DNA from: Gammaproteobacteria bacterium
GTDB taxonomy: Bacteria > Pseudomonadota > Gammaproteobacteria > Pseudomonadales > Pseudohongiellaceae
Direction of reading: 5' to 3'
Assembly: GCA_021773355.1 (NCBI GenBank)
Contig: JAJFKE010000050.1
Location: 248,001-312,000 of the forward strand
Length of the DNA stretch: 64,000 bases
Part shown: positions 27,969 to 36,113 of the stretch, in pieces
How the letters are laid out: every line of letters begins with the position of its first letter
Numbering within the stretch: position 1 is the stretch's first letter
Translations under genes and position numbers: made by a program
Notes under the pieces: generated by a model
The model's input: only the letters and a program-made list of their open reading frames with translations
What the model was told of the DNA's origin: nothing
Databases searched by the model: none

Positions 27969-28592
27969 ATGACATCTATTAGCCAAAATTTCTTCAAGCT
28001 TAATACCGCAGTAATCTTAGGTGCTTTGGTTACCTTACTGCTTTTTTATTTTATGCAATATCTAATCGAAACGGAATCAGATCGACCCCAAGTACTGAAC
28101 ATCACCAAGATATTTGATGCCACGATGCCGGAAATTGTCGAGACATTGATAACTGAAGAACAAAGACCTGAACCAATAGTTCCCGAAGAGTTACCCATTG
28201 TAAGTCAGCCAAGCAGAGAATCAGACCTGCCCATTGGGCTGGCTATCAGACTTCCGGAAACGAAAGTCATCCTGGAAGCCTCACCAATCGGAGTAACTCC
28301 CATAGCCAATAATATTATGGTGCCATTAATACGCACCACGGCACCCTACCCAAATCGCGCATTACAAAGAGGAGTGGAAGGTTTCGTGGAGCTTTCATTC
28401 ACTGTGGACAGATTTGGAAGTGTAGTCGACCCAGTCGTACTGAATGCGGTACCCGAAGGTTATTTTGAAAGATCAGCACTTCAAGCAATACGCAAATGGA
28501 GATATGCAGCAGCTGTTGAAAATGGTGAGCCGGTTGCCACCTACGATGTACGACAACGCATTGTTTTTCAGATAGACCCGTCTTCCCGGTAA
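27969..28592 (+). CDS. TonB-family energy-transducer-like protein
   Basis: This 207-residue protein has one N-terminal membrane helix (residues about 13–31), a proline- and glutamate-containing periplasmic linker, and a C-terminal TonB domain. The domain contains APYPNRALQRGVEGFVELSFTVDRFGSV and ERSALQAIRKWRYAAAVENG. The linker is short compared with classical TonB. It ends an operon with BlaI- and M56-type genes, a combination that suggests a role in envelope sensing rather than iron uptake. No exbB/exbD is nearby. Confidence 0.87.
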   Translation: MTSISQNFFKLNTAVILGALVTLLLFYFMQYLIETESDRPQVLNITKIFDATMPEIVETLITEEQRPEPIVPEELPIVSQPSRESDLPIGLAIRLPETKVILEASPIGVTPIANNIMVPLIRTTAPYPNRALQRGVEGFVELSFTVDRFGSVVDPVVLNAVPEGYFERSALQAIRKWRYAAAVENGEPVATYDVRQRIVFQIDPSSR

Positions 28593-28671
28593 CTAACCTT
28601 ACCTATTCTTGGTCCAGGGATGGACTACTTTTTATAGATCTGCATTGGCCGTTCTTGTTGTTTTATTACAG

Positions 28672-29910
28672 CTAAGCCCTGTTTTTTAAACCCATGGCCT
28701 GCTCAGCAAAACCTCGTCGAAGTCTTGGCACTAGTTCTATTGCTATAAGGCCAAATTTCCTCAACCAGGCTTTCACTTCGTTGTTGCTTGAAAATAGTTG
28801 AGTAATTGTGTGGGTGAATTGTGCTGTCTGAACCTGATCTTGTTCCCTACGTTTTAAATAGTCCAATAAGGTATACATCTGTCCCAGAGGGGCTGACTGC
28901 CGCCATGCGCTAGACAATACATCAACCAACACCTCTGTGTCCCTGAGAGCCAAATTTAGTCCCTGACCTGCTACCGGATGTAGAGTATGCGCAACATTGC
29001 CCAATAAGACGATGCCCGGACGTATCTGTTCCTTCGCCAATGAAAGACTTAATGGATAAACGAATTTTTCACCAATGGCGCGTATTTTTCCTAGCCTGCA
29101 ACCAAAGCGTTCCTGTAATTTTCCAAGTAGAATTTCCTCACTTAAGTTCGGAAATTCTACAGCCTCATTTTCCGTAAGGGTCCATACCAGCGAACCTCGA
29201 TTCTTTGCATCGATTGGTTCTAATGGCAAAACGGCTAAAGGGCCCGTATCGGTAAATCTTTCAAAGGCGATATTGTTATGTGGCTTTTCAAAAACAATAT
29301 TTGATATCAGAGCATGCTGGTCGTAACGTTCAACTGATCGTTCGATTCCCAGTTGCTTACATACAGGAGATTTTCCTCCGTCTGCAAGAACTACAAGAGC
29401 TGTGTCAACGGTAAATTCCTGCTCTGAACAAACTAACTCCAGGCTCATGCCATTCTGTATAGCTTGAATCGACGACACCGAAGCCGGACACAGTAAGCTT
29501 ATGATTGAGGACTCCTCCATTGCAGAATTCAGAATATGTCCCAGATCCTGATTCTGAACAACATAGCCCAAGGCATCTACGTTGTGCTCTTCACGACTCA
29601 GCTTTACAGAACCTAAACGGCCTTTATCCGAAACATGAATCTGATGGATGAGGGTAACTGCATCTTGTAGCTGTTGCCACAAACCCATTTTGTCGAATAT
29701 TTTACCGGAACCGTAAGATAGCGCGGTTGATCTTGCGTCGAAACTGGATTGCCTGGCTAAGTCATTATCTGGGGTTACTGCCTCTATAACGAGTATGGAA
29801 AATTTTTCCTCATCAATAGCAGCAGCCAAAGCGCAGGAAAAACTCGCGCCCACCATTCCACCACCTACAACTATTAGGTCATAGTGCTTTTCGGGTCTGG
29901 TAATTTGCAT
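28672..29910 (-). CDS. ubiH: 2-octaprenyl-6-methoxyphenol hydroxylase, UbiH
   Basis: This is an FAD-dependent ring hydroxylase of ubiquinone biosynthesis, 412 residues. The N-terminal FAD motif is VVGGGMVGASFSCAL. The C-terminal motif reads GNVAHTLHPVAGQGLNLALRD. The Asn in place of the family's usual Asp after Gly is also found in E. coli UbiH, which supports this assignment over UbiF or UbiI. It starts 3 bases after the pepP stop, so the two form an operon, as in enterobacteria and pseudomonads. Confidence 0.9.
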   Translation of the reverse strand: MQITRPEKHYDLIVVGGGMVGASFSCALAAAIDEEKFSILVIEAVTPDNDLARQSSFDARSTALSYGSGKIFDKMGLWQQLQDAVTLIHQIHVSDKGRLGSVKLSREEHNVDALGYVVQNQDLGHILNSAMEESSIISLLCPASVSSIQAIQNGMSLELVCSEQEFTVDTALVVLADGGKSPVCKQLGIERSVERYDQHALISNIVFEKPHNNIAFERFTDTGPLAVLPLEPIDAKNRGSLVWTLTENEAVEFPNLSEEILLGKLQERFGCRLGKIRAIGEKFVYPLSLSLAKEQIRPGIVLLGNVAHTLHPVAGQGLNLALRDTEVLVDVLSSAWRQSAPLGQMYTLLDYLKRREQDQVQTAQFTHTITQLFSSNNEVKAWLRKFGLIAIELVPRLRRGFAEQAMGLKNRA

Positions 29911-29913
29911 AAA

Positions 29914-31236
29914 TTAGTGAATAGCTCTCGACATAAATGTTTCAATCTCTTCAACTGTCTTCGGAATTCCTTTGCTCAAAACTCTGTTCCCTTGCTTGGT
30001 CACCAAAACATCGTCTTCAATTCGCACACCAATGCCACGCCAACGCTTCTCGACCTTCTTGTTTTCTGGAGATATATATATTCCTGGCTCAATTGTGGTC
30101 ACCATGCCGGGTTCCATCAAACGCCAGTTATCATCTATTTTGTAATCACCTACATCGTGAACATCCATACCAATCCAGTGACCAACTCGATGCATATAGA
30201 AATCACGATAGGCCTCTGCTTTAATAAGTTGACTGACCCGACCTTTTAACAATCCTAATTTCACTAAGCCTTGCGTAATAATCTTTACAGATATGTTATG
30301 AGGCTCATCCCAGTGCGCACCCGGGGCTACTGCCGCTATAGCCGCATCCTGTGCATGTAATACCAGTTCATAAATCGCTTTTTGTTCTGGCGAAAACTTT
30401 CCGCTTACAGGAAAGGTACGAGTGATATCTGACGCATAGTATTCGTACTCGCAACCAGCATCAATAAGTACCAGGTCACCTTCTTTAACCTCTGCATCAT
30501 TGCTGTTGTAATGTAGAATGCAGGCATTTCCGCCTGCAGCAACTATGGAGCTATAAGCAGGAGCCCTGCTTCCACTACGGGTGAACTCATAGAGAAGCTC
30601 TGCTTCCATCTCATACTCTTTAATCCCTGGTTTGCAACAGGCCATAGCTCGTTTATGGCCCTCAGCTGAAATTTTTGCGGCCTGCTCCATCAATTTTATT
30701 TCGCTAGCACTCTTGAATAAGCGTAACTCATGCAATAGATGATCGAGAACTAGAAACTCCCCCGGTGGATGCGCACCTATCTTTGCCTTGCTGCGAATAA
30801 CTTTGACCCAATCCATGACTTGATTATCGAATTGGTCGTCTTTGCCCATAGAGTAGTAAACCCGATCACGACCTTCGATCAGGCCCGGCAGAATGTCATC
30901 GATATCGCTAATCGGAAACGCATCATCGAATTCGAATTCCACACAGGCAGCCTCCGGGCCTTTCAAAATACCGGTCCATAGCTCCTTCTGCTTGTCCTTT
31001 TCCTGACAAAACAGCACCGCTTCGCCCTTCTTGCGCCCAGGAATAAGTGCCAGTAGAGCATGCTCTTCAGTAAATCCAGTTAAATAGTAGAAATCACTAT
31101 TCTGTCGATACAGGTACTCCGCATCGTTGTTGCGCAGACGAGGCGGTGCCGAAGCCAGCAATGCGATGCTATTTGGCTCCATCTGGGTCATTAATTCCTT
31201 TCGGCGAAGCTTCATTTCGCGATACTTACTACTCAT
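29914..31236 (-). CDS. pepP: Xaa-Pro aminopeptidase P
   Basis: This M24B metallopeptidase removes an N-terminal residue that precedes proline. Its 440 residues match E. coli PepP. The N-terminal domain (NDAEYLYRQNSDFYYLTGF) is followed by the pita-bread domain. The dinuclear manganese ligands are in LIDAGCEYEYYASDITRTF (two Asp), HRVGHWIGMDVHD (His), TIEPGIYI (Glu) and GIGVRIEDDVLVT (Glu). It is transcribed toward ubiH with 3 bases between the genes. It is divergent from the small coiled-coil gene at 31449. Confidence 0.94.
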   Translation of the reverse strand: MSSKYREMKLRRKELMTQMEPNSIALLASAPPRLRNNDAEYLYRQNSDFYYLTGFTEEHALLALIPGRKKGEAVLFCQEKDKQKELWTGILKGPEAACVEFEFDDAFPISDIDDILPGLIEGRDRVYYSMGKDDQFDNQVMDWVKVIRSKAKIGAHPPGEFLVLDHLLHELRLFKSASEIKLMEQAAKISAEGHKRAMACCKPGIKEYEMEAELLYEFTRSGSRAPAYSSIVAAGGNACILHYNSNDAEVKEGDLVLIDAGCEYEYYASDITRTFPVSGKFSPEQKAIYELVLHAQDAAIAAVAPGAHWDEPHNISVKIITQGLVKLGLLKGRVSQLIKAEAYRDFYMHRVGHWIGMDVHDVGDYKIDDNWRLMEPGMVTTIEPGIYISPENKKVEKRWRGIGVRIEDDVLVTKQGNRVLSKGIPKTVEEIETFMSRAIH

Positions 31237-31448
31237 TCCTACCTCGATGGCCTGCTCTTAAATTCAGCGCACAAGCATATAGCTGTCTTATAAGGGAGCC
31301 AAGTACCAATTTTTACAATTCCATTATTGACCCATTTACTACACAGCTCTATAGTTAGGGCATTGTTAATGTAAATCCTAAACTAATGCCAATAGTGCGT
31401 TGCAGGCATTAAGAATTAGCTCTAGTTAGGAATAAGAGAAAAAGCGGC

Positions 31449-31655
31449 ATGAGTGAAGACAGATTCCAATCTCTTAGTGAGAAAGTCGATGATCTTATCG
31501 ATCTTTGCGCGGATATGAAGCGCGAAAATCAAATACTGAAAGCCGGGGAGAATTCCTGGCAATCTGAACGCAAGCAGTTGATGGATAAGAATAAAGAAAC
31601 CAAGTCGAAATTGGAATCTATCCTGGTCCGCTTGAAAGCCATGGATCAATCCTAG
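31449..31655 (+). CDS. ZapB-like coiled-coil protein (TIGR02449 type)
   Basis: This 68-residue cytoplasmic protein is almost wholly coiled coil with heptad leucines and isoleucines (FQSLSEKVDDLIDLCADMKRE). Its position directly before zapA matches the TIGR02449 family seen in pseudomonads, which resembles the cell-division factor ZapB. It lies 63 bases before zapA in the same direction and is probably cotranscribed with it. A role in Z-ring organisation is inferred from family and context. Confidence 0.82.
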   Translation: MSEDRFQSLSEKVDDLIDLCADMKRENQILKAGENSWQSERKQLMDKNKETKSKLESILVRLKAMDQS

Positions 31656-31718
31656 TCTCCATTCTGGCTTACTGCTTGTTTAGGCGTAGTTATCAAGTAA
31701 ATTTATTTGGGTGAAGTG

Positions 31719-32033
31719 ATGAGCGATCAAAGTACATCGGTACAAGTGAAAATTCTAGATAAAGAGTATCAGGTAAATTGCCCGCCATCGGATCAGGAAG
31801 CACTGATTAAGTCAGCTCGATACCTCGATGAGAATATGCGCAAGATTAAAGGCCGAGGTAATATCCACGGTGTTGAGAAGATTGCGGTGATGGCAGCTCT
31901 GAACATCACTCACGATATGCTACGCAAAAACCGCCTTATCAATGAGACCCGCCACACTACAGCACAACAAGTGCAGAGTTTGGAAGCAAAAATCGACTCA
32001 GCCATTGCCCATAGTCGACAGCTTGAGATTTGA
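31719..32033 (+). CDS. zapA: Cell division protein ZapA
   Basis: This 104-residue FtsZ-binding protein bundles FtsZ filaments. The N-terminal beta-hairpin region (VQVKILDKEYQVNCP) is followed by a long helix (KIAVMAALNITHDMLR) and a C-terminal coiled coil, as in the family. The ATG at 31719 follows GGTGAAG; a TTG at 31707 gives a longer frame. The zapA–6S RNA–fau order downstream is conserved in gammaproteobacteria and supports the call. Confidence 0.92.
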   Translation: MSDQSTSVQVKILDKEYQVNCPPSDQEALIKSARYLDENMRKIKGRGNIHGVEKIAVMAALNITHDMLRKNRLINETRHTTAQQVQSLEAKIDSAIAHSRQLEI

Positions 32034-32090
32034 TAGAACTCTTATCTCGTCGAATCTGGGTTCAGAGTGAATCCAGGGTTTCACGAAAAT

Positions 32091-32462
32091 GGGGTCAGAG
32101 TAAAAATTCTTATAACTAGTTAGCTGCTGCCATCAATGTGTCAGAGTTTTTACTCTGACCCTGAGATATCCCCGGAAAATATTGAGCCAACTCAATAAAT
32201 TAACTTGTTTTGAGCTGCTGTTTTCTGCTCAGCCGTTAAATTTTGAAAAATGAGCCAACAACAGACCAGTTTCTGGCGGCTGGATTGGACAGAATACCTC
32301 ATCGCCCGCTGTAACGCAGATGTTTCCTGGGAACAATCAGGGCCAAGGGCCCGTGAGCAGGGAGTATCTGCGTTACAGCGGTCTTACTTCAGCGTTGAAT
32401 TCAAAACAAAACTGTTCCAGCATTTTTCAAAATTTTGTGGGGATATCTCAGACTCTGACCCC
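32091..32462. repeat. REP-bounded composite inverted-repeat block
   Basis: The block starts with GGGGTCAGAG and ends with its complement, CTCTGACCCC. Inside there are nested inverted pairs: GGGTCAGAGTAAAAA (32092–32106) with its complement (32147–32161), CTGAGATATCCCC (32161–32173) with 32439–32451, TTTTGAAAAATG with CATTTTTCAAAA (around 32238 and 32421), and GCTGTAACGCAGAT with ATCTGCGTTACAGC. The outer sequence resembles repeats linked with REP-associated tyrosine transposases. The open frame at 32250–32552 runs across these repeats and into the 6S promoter, so I do not treat it as a gene. Confidence 0.7.
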
Positions 32463-32543
32463 CATTTTAGTCCCTTCCCGCACACACTAAAGCTATGCAG
32501 GCTTAGTTGGCTTTCTGACTATCCTTATTGTCGCCGACCGATA

Positions 32544-32549
32544 TATACT
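32544..32549 (+). promoter_or_regulatory. -10 element of the 6S RNA gene
   Basis: TATACT lies about 7 bases before the inferred 5' end of 6S RNA. No convincing -35 hexamer at the usual spacing was found. Confidence 0.45.
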
Positions 32550-32555
32550 TGATCT

Positions 32556-32736
32556 CAGGTTCCCTAGGACATTTGCCAATCAAAAGTGTTCTTGAGCCGA
32601 TATCTTTACCACCGGAGGCCACTCGATAGGTGTTGTTGTGCACGTCCGCTAGTCGGAAAGCCTTATGCATCGCGGGAGCCACCACCTGAACTTTTGGGTT
32701 CAGGGCAAATTTGGTAGCGGTGTTCCGGGGAGCTTC
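32556..32736 (+). ncRNA. ssrS: 6S RNA
   Basis: This is the global RNA regulator that binds the sigma-70 holoenzyme by mimicking an open promoter. Position (between zapA and fau) and sequence both support it. TTGAGCCGATAT matches the E. coli segment TGAGCCGATAT, and CACCTGAACTTTTGGGTTCAGGGC corresponds to the E. coli 3' hairpin. The 5' part GTTCCCTAGGACAT pairs with GTGTTCCGGGGAGC near the 3' end to form the closing stem. The ends are approximate. The gene fau follows after about 30 bases and is usually cotranscribed. Confidence 0.9.
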
Positions 32737-32767
32737 ACAGTTTTTAACAAATCATTAGCATTCTTCT

Positions 32768-33361
32768 ATGACTGATACCCGCAATACGATTAGAACTTCG
32801 TTGCGAGAAGCCCGCCAGAAACTGAGCCCGGATCAGCAGGAAACTGCTGCGGCAGCCCTGTTCAATCAATTGGGGAATCAGGATTTTTTCCGTGTTGCAC
32901 AACGAATAGCGTTCTATCAGGTCGCCGATGGTGAGATCGATCCTCGAATGCTGCTCGATTTAGCCCTTAGCGAAGGCAAGTCCTGTTTTTTGCCTGTCAT
33001 TGCACAGGATAATCCCGAATTCGTTTCTTTCTCTCCCTATGATGCCAGCACCGAGCTGGTTCCTAATAAGTGGGGAATAGCAGAACCGCCCGTACCGGAA
33101 GTTATAGTCTCTCCGACTAACTTCGATGTGGTTTTTGTGCCTCTGGTAGGATTCAGTGCAGATTGTTATCGATTGGGAATGGGCAAGGGTTTCTATGACC
33201 GGACTTTCAGTTTCAAGATCTTTAATCGCCGTAGTAGCCCGCTACTAGTGGGACTAGCCCATGAAAACCAATTGATTGATTCATTTGCGGTGGAAAGTTG
33301 GGATGTGCGATTGGATGCGGTCGCCACAGATAAAAAAATATACCGCCCCGATACTGCATAG
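32768..33361 (+). CDS. fau: 5-formyltetrahydrofolate cyclo-ligase
   Basis: This enzyme converts 5-formyl-tetrahydrofolate to 5,10-methenyl-tetrahydrofolate with ATP (also called ygfA). Its 197 residues are typical. Conserved parts are the N-terminal basic segment TIRTSLREARQKLSP, and the C-terminal nucleotide-binding motif VPLVGFSADCYRLGMGKGFYDRTF followed by WDVRLDAVATD. It lies directly after the 6S RNA gene, as in many gammaproteobacteria. Confidence 0.93.
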   Translation: MTDTRNTIRTSLREARQKLSPDQQETAAAALFNQLGNQDFFRVAQRIAFYQVADGEIDPRMLLDLALSEGKSCFLPVIAQDNPEFVSFSPYDASTELVPNKWGIAEPPVPEVIVSPTNFDVVFVPLVGFSADCYRLGMGKGFYDRTFSFKIFNRRSSPLLVGLAHENQLIDSFAVESWDVRLDAVATDKKIYRPDTA

Positions 33362-33432
33362 GGCGGAATACTAGCTAACTACCTATCCTTGGCCATCTTC
33401 CTTTTTCGTTATCTTGAAACTGGTGAAACCGG

Positions 33433-33498
33433 GGTCAGAGTAAAAATTCTGGCACATCGTTGGCAGAGGCCGATTTATTTAGAATTTTTACTCTGACC
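33433..33498. repeat. REP-type hairpin
   Basis: GGTCAGAGTAAAAATTCT (33433–33450) pairs perfectly over 18 bases with 33481–33498, with a 30-base loop. The arm matches the outer repeat of the block at 32091–32462, so this is a second copy of the same REP family. It lies 71 bases after the fau stop. Confidence 0.78.
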
Positions 33499-33523
33499 TC
33501 CCCTTTTTGAGCCCTTTCTGCTG

Positions 33524-33535
33524 CCCCCCCCCCCC
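33524..33535. repeat. Run of 12 C
   Basis: This homopolymer of twelve C lies between the REP hairpin and the stop of the small peptide gene at 33542. Such tracts slip during replication, but no promoter or reading frame crosses this one. The length may also be a sequencing error. Confidence 0.8.
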
Positions 33536-33541
33536 TTCTTC

Positions 33542-33634
33542 CTATAGCAATGCGCTTTGGGCAAGGCTGCTAGCCAATACACTCACCACAAACAGGGCGA
33601 TAACTACCATAACCATATCTGGTTTTTTATTCAT
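33542..33634 (-). CDS. Small single-helix membrane peptide, 30 residues
   Basis: A short frame reads MNKKPDMVMVVIALFVVSVL and then ten residues ending SALL. It has a lysine-rich N-terminus and one hydrophobic helix over residues 8–24. GGAG lies 6 bases before the ATG, which is a good ribosome-binding site. The N-in, positive-then-hydrophobic layout is that of a small membrane protein, or of a bare signal sequence. It is divergent from imuA across a 195-base gap. It is too short for usual gene callers. I recognise no named family. Confidence 0.55.
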   Translation of the reverse strand: MNKKPDMVMVVIALFVVSVLASSLAQSALL

Positions 33635-33741
33635 TTCTATCTCCAGCCTTTCTACGCTCAAGAGCTTTAACGTCTGTTCTTTCTAAAGCTTTAATTTCCT
33701 CGAAAAAACAATTGATTAGCGAAAGAACCTCTGTTCAATTA

Positions 33742-33755
33742 TTGAAAATTTTCAA
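33742..33755. promoter_or_regulatory. Palindrome in the imuA/small-peptide gap
   Basis: TTGAAAATTTTCAA is a perfect 14-base palindrome just upstream of the imuA -35 region. It could be an operator for either divergent gene; an A/T-rich palindrome of this size can also occur by chance. Confidence 0.25.
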
Positions 33756-33762
33756 ATTTCTA

Positions 33763-33807
33763 TTGCGCTCAAAAAATTGCCCCCTATAATACTGGACAAA
33801 CATACAG
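33763..33807 (+). promoter_or_regulatory. imuA promoter with LexA box
   Basis: A -35-like TTGCGC (33763–33768) and a perfect -10 TATAAT (33785–33790) are 16 bases apart. Directly after lies CTGG-ACAAACAT-ACAG (33792–33807), one base off the LexA consensus CTGT-N8-ACAG. Repression by LexA and induction by DNA damage are expected. The imuA ATG is 23 bases beyond the box. Confidence 0.8.
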
Positions 33808-33829
33808 TATTAATCAGGTCGATTTTAAA

Positions 33830-34561
33830 ATGACTATTATTCGAAATCATTCAAAACAGCAGTTGCAATGCCAGGGGCAATACCAGCCATCTCAAGTAAA
33901 AGCCTTAGATGGCGAGGGCTCTAGGGACATAGACGAGCTTGTTCACAGCAATCCTGGCCTATGGCGTGGCTGCGATATGGCAGCTCAGGGCTTGCACGAA
34001 CACAGCACCGGTTTTGCGCAACTGGACGCTATTCTTCCTGGACGTGGATGGCCTAATAAAGGTCTGGTGGAAGTCATCACACCCTACTGGGGTATGGGTG
34101 AACTACAGTTATTAATTCCGCTTATGCGTTCAATTGTTGAACAAGGGAAGTGGATATTATGGATATCTCCTCCTTATCTGCTGTATGCACCCGCTTTGGT
34201 GCAAGCGGGTATTAATACCGAACAGCTGTTGGTGGTAAAGCTGGATACCTCTTGCAAGGATGCCTTGTGGAGTATGGAAAAGGCTTTGCAGACCGAAAAC
34301 TGCGGCTTGGTATTAGCCTGGCAAAACTGGCTACCTCGTAAAGTATTGCGGCGCTTGCAACTGGCAGCAGACACTGGAGACACTCTTGGGGTATTGTTTA
34401 AGAATAATGATAGTGAGCACTCACCATCGTCTACACGCCTTAAAATAGAGGATTCTTGGTCTGAAAACGCTGGATTTAACGAATCTGAAGTGACCCTGAT
34501 CAAGGCCCGTGGCAATTTCCGCCCTCTCAGCGCGAATATCAATCTTTACCAACAAGCCTGA
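33830..34561 (+). CDS. imuA: Mutasome protein ImuA (RecA-like)
   Basis: This 243-residue RecA/SulA-related protein is an accessory factor of the ImuB–DnaE2 translesion system. Family features are HSTGFAQLDAILPGRGWPNKGLVEVIT, corresponding to the RecA-type nucleotide region but without a standard Walker A, and WILWISPPYLLYAPALVQAGI. The start at 33830 lies just after a LexA-controlled promoter. imuB follows after 18 bases. The third partner, dnaE2, is encoded on the opposite strand downstream. Confidence 0.87.
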   Translation: MTIIRNHSKQQLQCQGQYQPSQVKALDGEGSRDIDELVHSNPGLWRGCDMAAQGLHEHSTGFAQLDAILPGRGWPNKGLVEVITPYWGMGELQLLIPLMRSIVEQGKWILWISPPYLLYAPALVQAGINTEQLLVVKLDTSCKDALWSMEKALQTENCGLVLAWQNWLPRKVLRRLQLAADTGDTLGVLFKNNDSEHSPSSTRLKIEDSWSENAGFNESEVTLIKARGNFRPLSANINLYQQA

Positions 34562-34579
34562 CTCGTCTGGAGCAAAACC

Positions 34580-36076
34580 TTGGAATATCCAGACAGTGAG
34601 GCACAACTCCCTCTGCCCACTTTAGAATCCAAACCTGAGGCCCAGATTACTAAACTACCTACCCGGCCTAGGACTGTATTTAAAAACCAGCTTGTGGATT
34701 CCACAAAAAGTTCTGGAAGTGCCGGCCTTGCTAACAAGAAATGCAGGGCGCGCAGTCTCTGGTATGCACTCTATCTTCCCCAACTGAGCAATCTGGATCC
34801 ATCACAACAAGAAAAATATCTGAATCAGCTAGCCGGACTAATGCAAAGTGTCAGCTCTACCGTGAGTTTTCATCCTCAGGCACTAATCTGTGAGATCCGC
34901 AGCAGCTTGAAATATTTTGCCGGCATCGATGTTATTCATCAAAAACTACAACTACTACTTGAAGAACAATTACAGCAGTGGGGTTTGCTTGATGGTTTTT
35001 TGTACGCAGCCAGTCCCACGGTTACTGGCAGCCTGCTGCTAGCCAAGTCCGGGCATAATACGCTGGTTTATCAGAAAGATAATTTGCGTTCAGCATTGGG
35101 CGGGCTCTGCACAGATGTATTAGATTTGGACAAGGAGCAGCGGCGGCGGCTTCACAATATGGGGGTTCGTTATTTAAGGGACATCTGGCGCTTACCTAGC
35201 AATGGCCTATGTAAACGTTTTGGCAGTAACTTCGTTAATCAACTAAACAAGGCCTTAGGAAAAGCCCCCGAACCGACGTGCAACTATATAGCTCCGCCAA
35301 TCTTCATTACTTCTTATGAACTTCCCTATGAATTAGAAAACCTGGACCGACTATTACCAATAGCAGATGAAATTCTCGCACAGCTTTGTGACTTCTTGCG
35401 ACGGCGGGATCTTAGTACCAGTCACTTACACTTCTCTTTGCTTCACGAGAAACGAGATCACACTGAAATTCATATAGGCTTACGACAAGCAAGTCGTTCA
35501 CAACAACATCTCATGCTATTGCTGGAAACACATTTTAATAGGCTCACTATCCCCGCTCCCGTAATTGCAGTTAGGGTTGAAGTTAAAAATTTTGATGCTT
35601 TTTTTGGCCACAGTAATTCTTTACTGGAAACGAATAGCCTAGATGCCACCCATTACAAGGACAGCAAGCTCATACAGTTTATAGAAGAACTGCAGGCAAG
35701 ATTAGGAGAAGACCATGTGAAGTATGTTAGTTGTGCAGCACAGCATTGTCCGGAACATGCCAATATGCAGCTCGACTATAGAGGGAGTTCTAAGCCTAGA
35801 TTGAAAAAAAGCAGCGCGGGAAGTATTTCTCGAAACCCTAGACCCTTATGGCTTTTGCAAGACCCTGTACGCCTTAATATAAACAAAGGCAGGCTTTTTC
35901 ATCGCAGGGTAATCTCTATAATAAGTGGCCCAGAGCGTATAGAAACTCACTGGTGGTCAGGAGCCGATGTTCGTCGAGACTATTATGTAGCTAAAGAGCT
36001 CAAAGGTAGCAGGCTATGGATCTATCGAGAAAAAGGCGGCGAAAGAGGCTGGTACCTTCACGGAATTTTTGCATAA
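34580..36076 (+). CDS. imuB: Y-family polymerase-like protein ImuB
   Basis: This 498-residue protein has the Y-family polymerase fold but lacks the acidic catalytic residues, as is usual for ImuB. At the position of the first catalytic Asp the sequence reads SLWYALYLPQLSNL. ImuB acts as a hub that links the sliding clamp, ImuA and the DnaE2 polymerase. The finger and little-finger regions are seen in LHNMGVRYLRDIWRLPSNGL, and a late segment ETHWWSGADVRRDYYVAKE is typical of the C-terminal part. It is 18 bases after imuA. Its start at 34580 is TTG. Confidence 0.87.
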   Translation: MEYPDSEAQLPLPTLESKPEAQITKLPTRPRTVFKNQLVDSTKSSGSAGLANKKCRARSLWYALYLPQLSNLDPSQQEKYLNQLAGLMQSVSSTVSFHPQALICEIRSSLKYFAGIDVIHQKLQLLLEEQLQQWGLLDGFLYAASPTVTGSLLLAKSGHNTLVYQKDNLRSALGGLCTDVLDLDKEQRRRLHNMGVRYLRDIWRLPSNGLCKRFGSNFVNQLNKALGKAPEPTCNYIAPPIFITSYELPYELENLDRLLPIADEILAQLCDFLRRRDLSTSHLHFSLLHEKRDHTEIHIGLRQASRSQQHLMLLLETHFNRLTIPAPVIAVRVEVKNFDAFFGHSNSLLETNSLDATHYKDSKLIQFIEELQARLGEDHVKYVSCAAQHCPEHANMQLDYRGSSKPRLKKSSAGSISRNPRPLWLLQDPVRLNINKGRLFHRRVISIISGPERIETHWWSGADVRRDYYVAKELKGSRLWIYREKGGERGWYLHGIFA

Positions 36077-36113
36077 ATAACTCCGCTTTCTATCTTAAGA
36101 TGAAAAGCCCAAA

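Noticed and set aside
32250-32552. Open frame of 100 codons between zapA and 6S RNA
   Set aside because: It runs through nested inverted repeats and a REP end, overlaps the 6S promoter, and has no recognisable domain.
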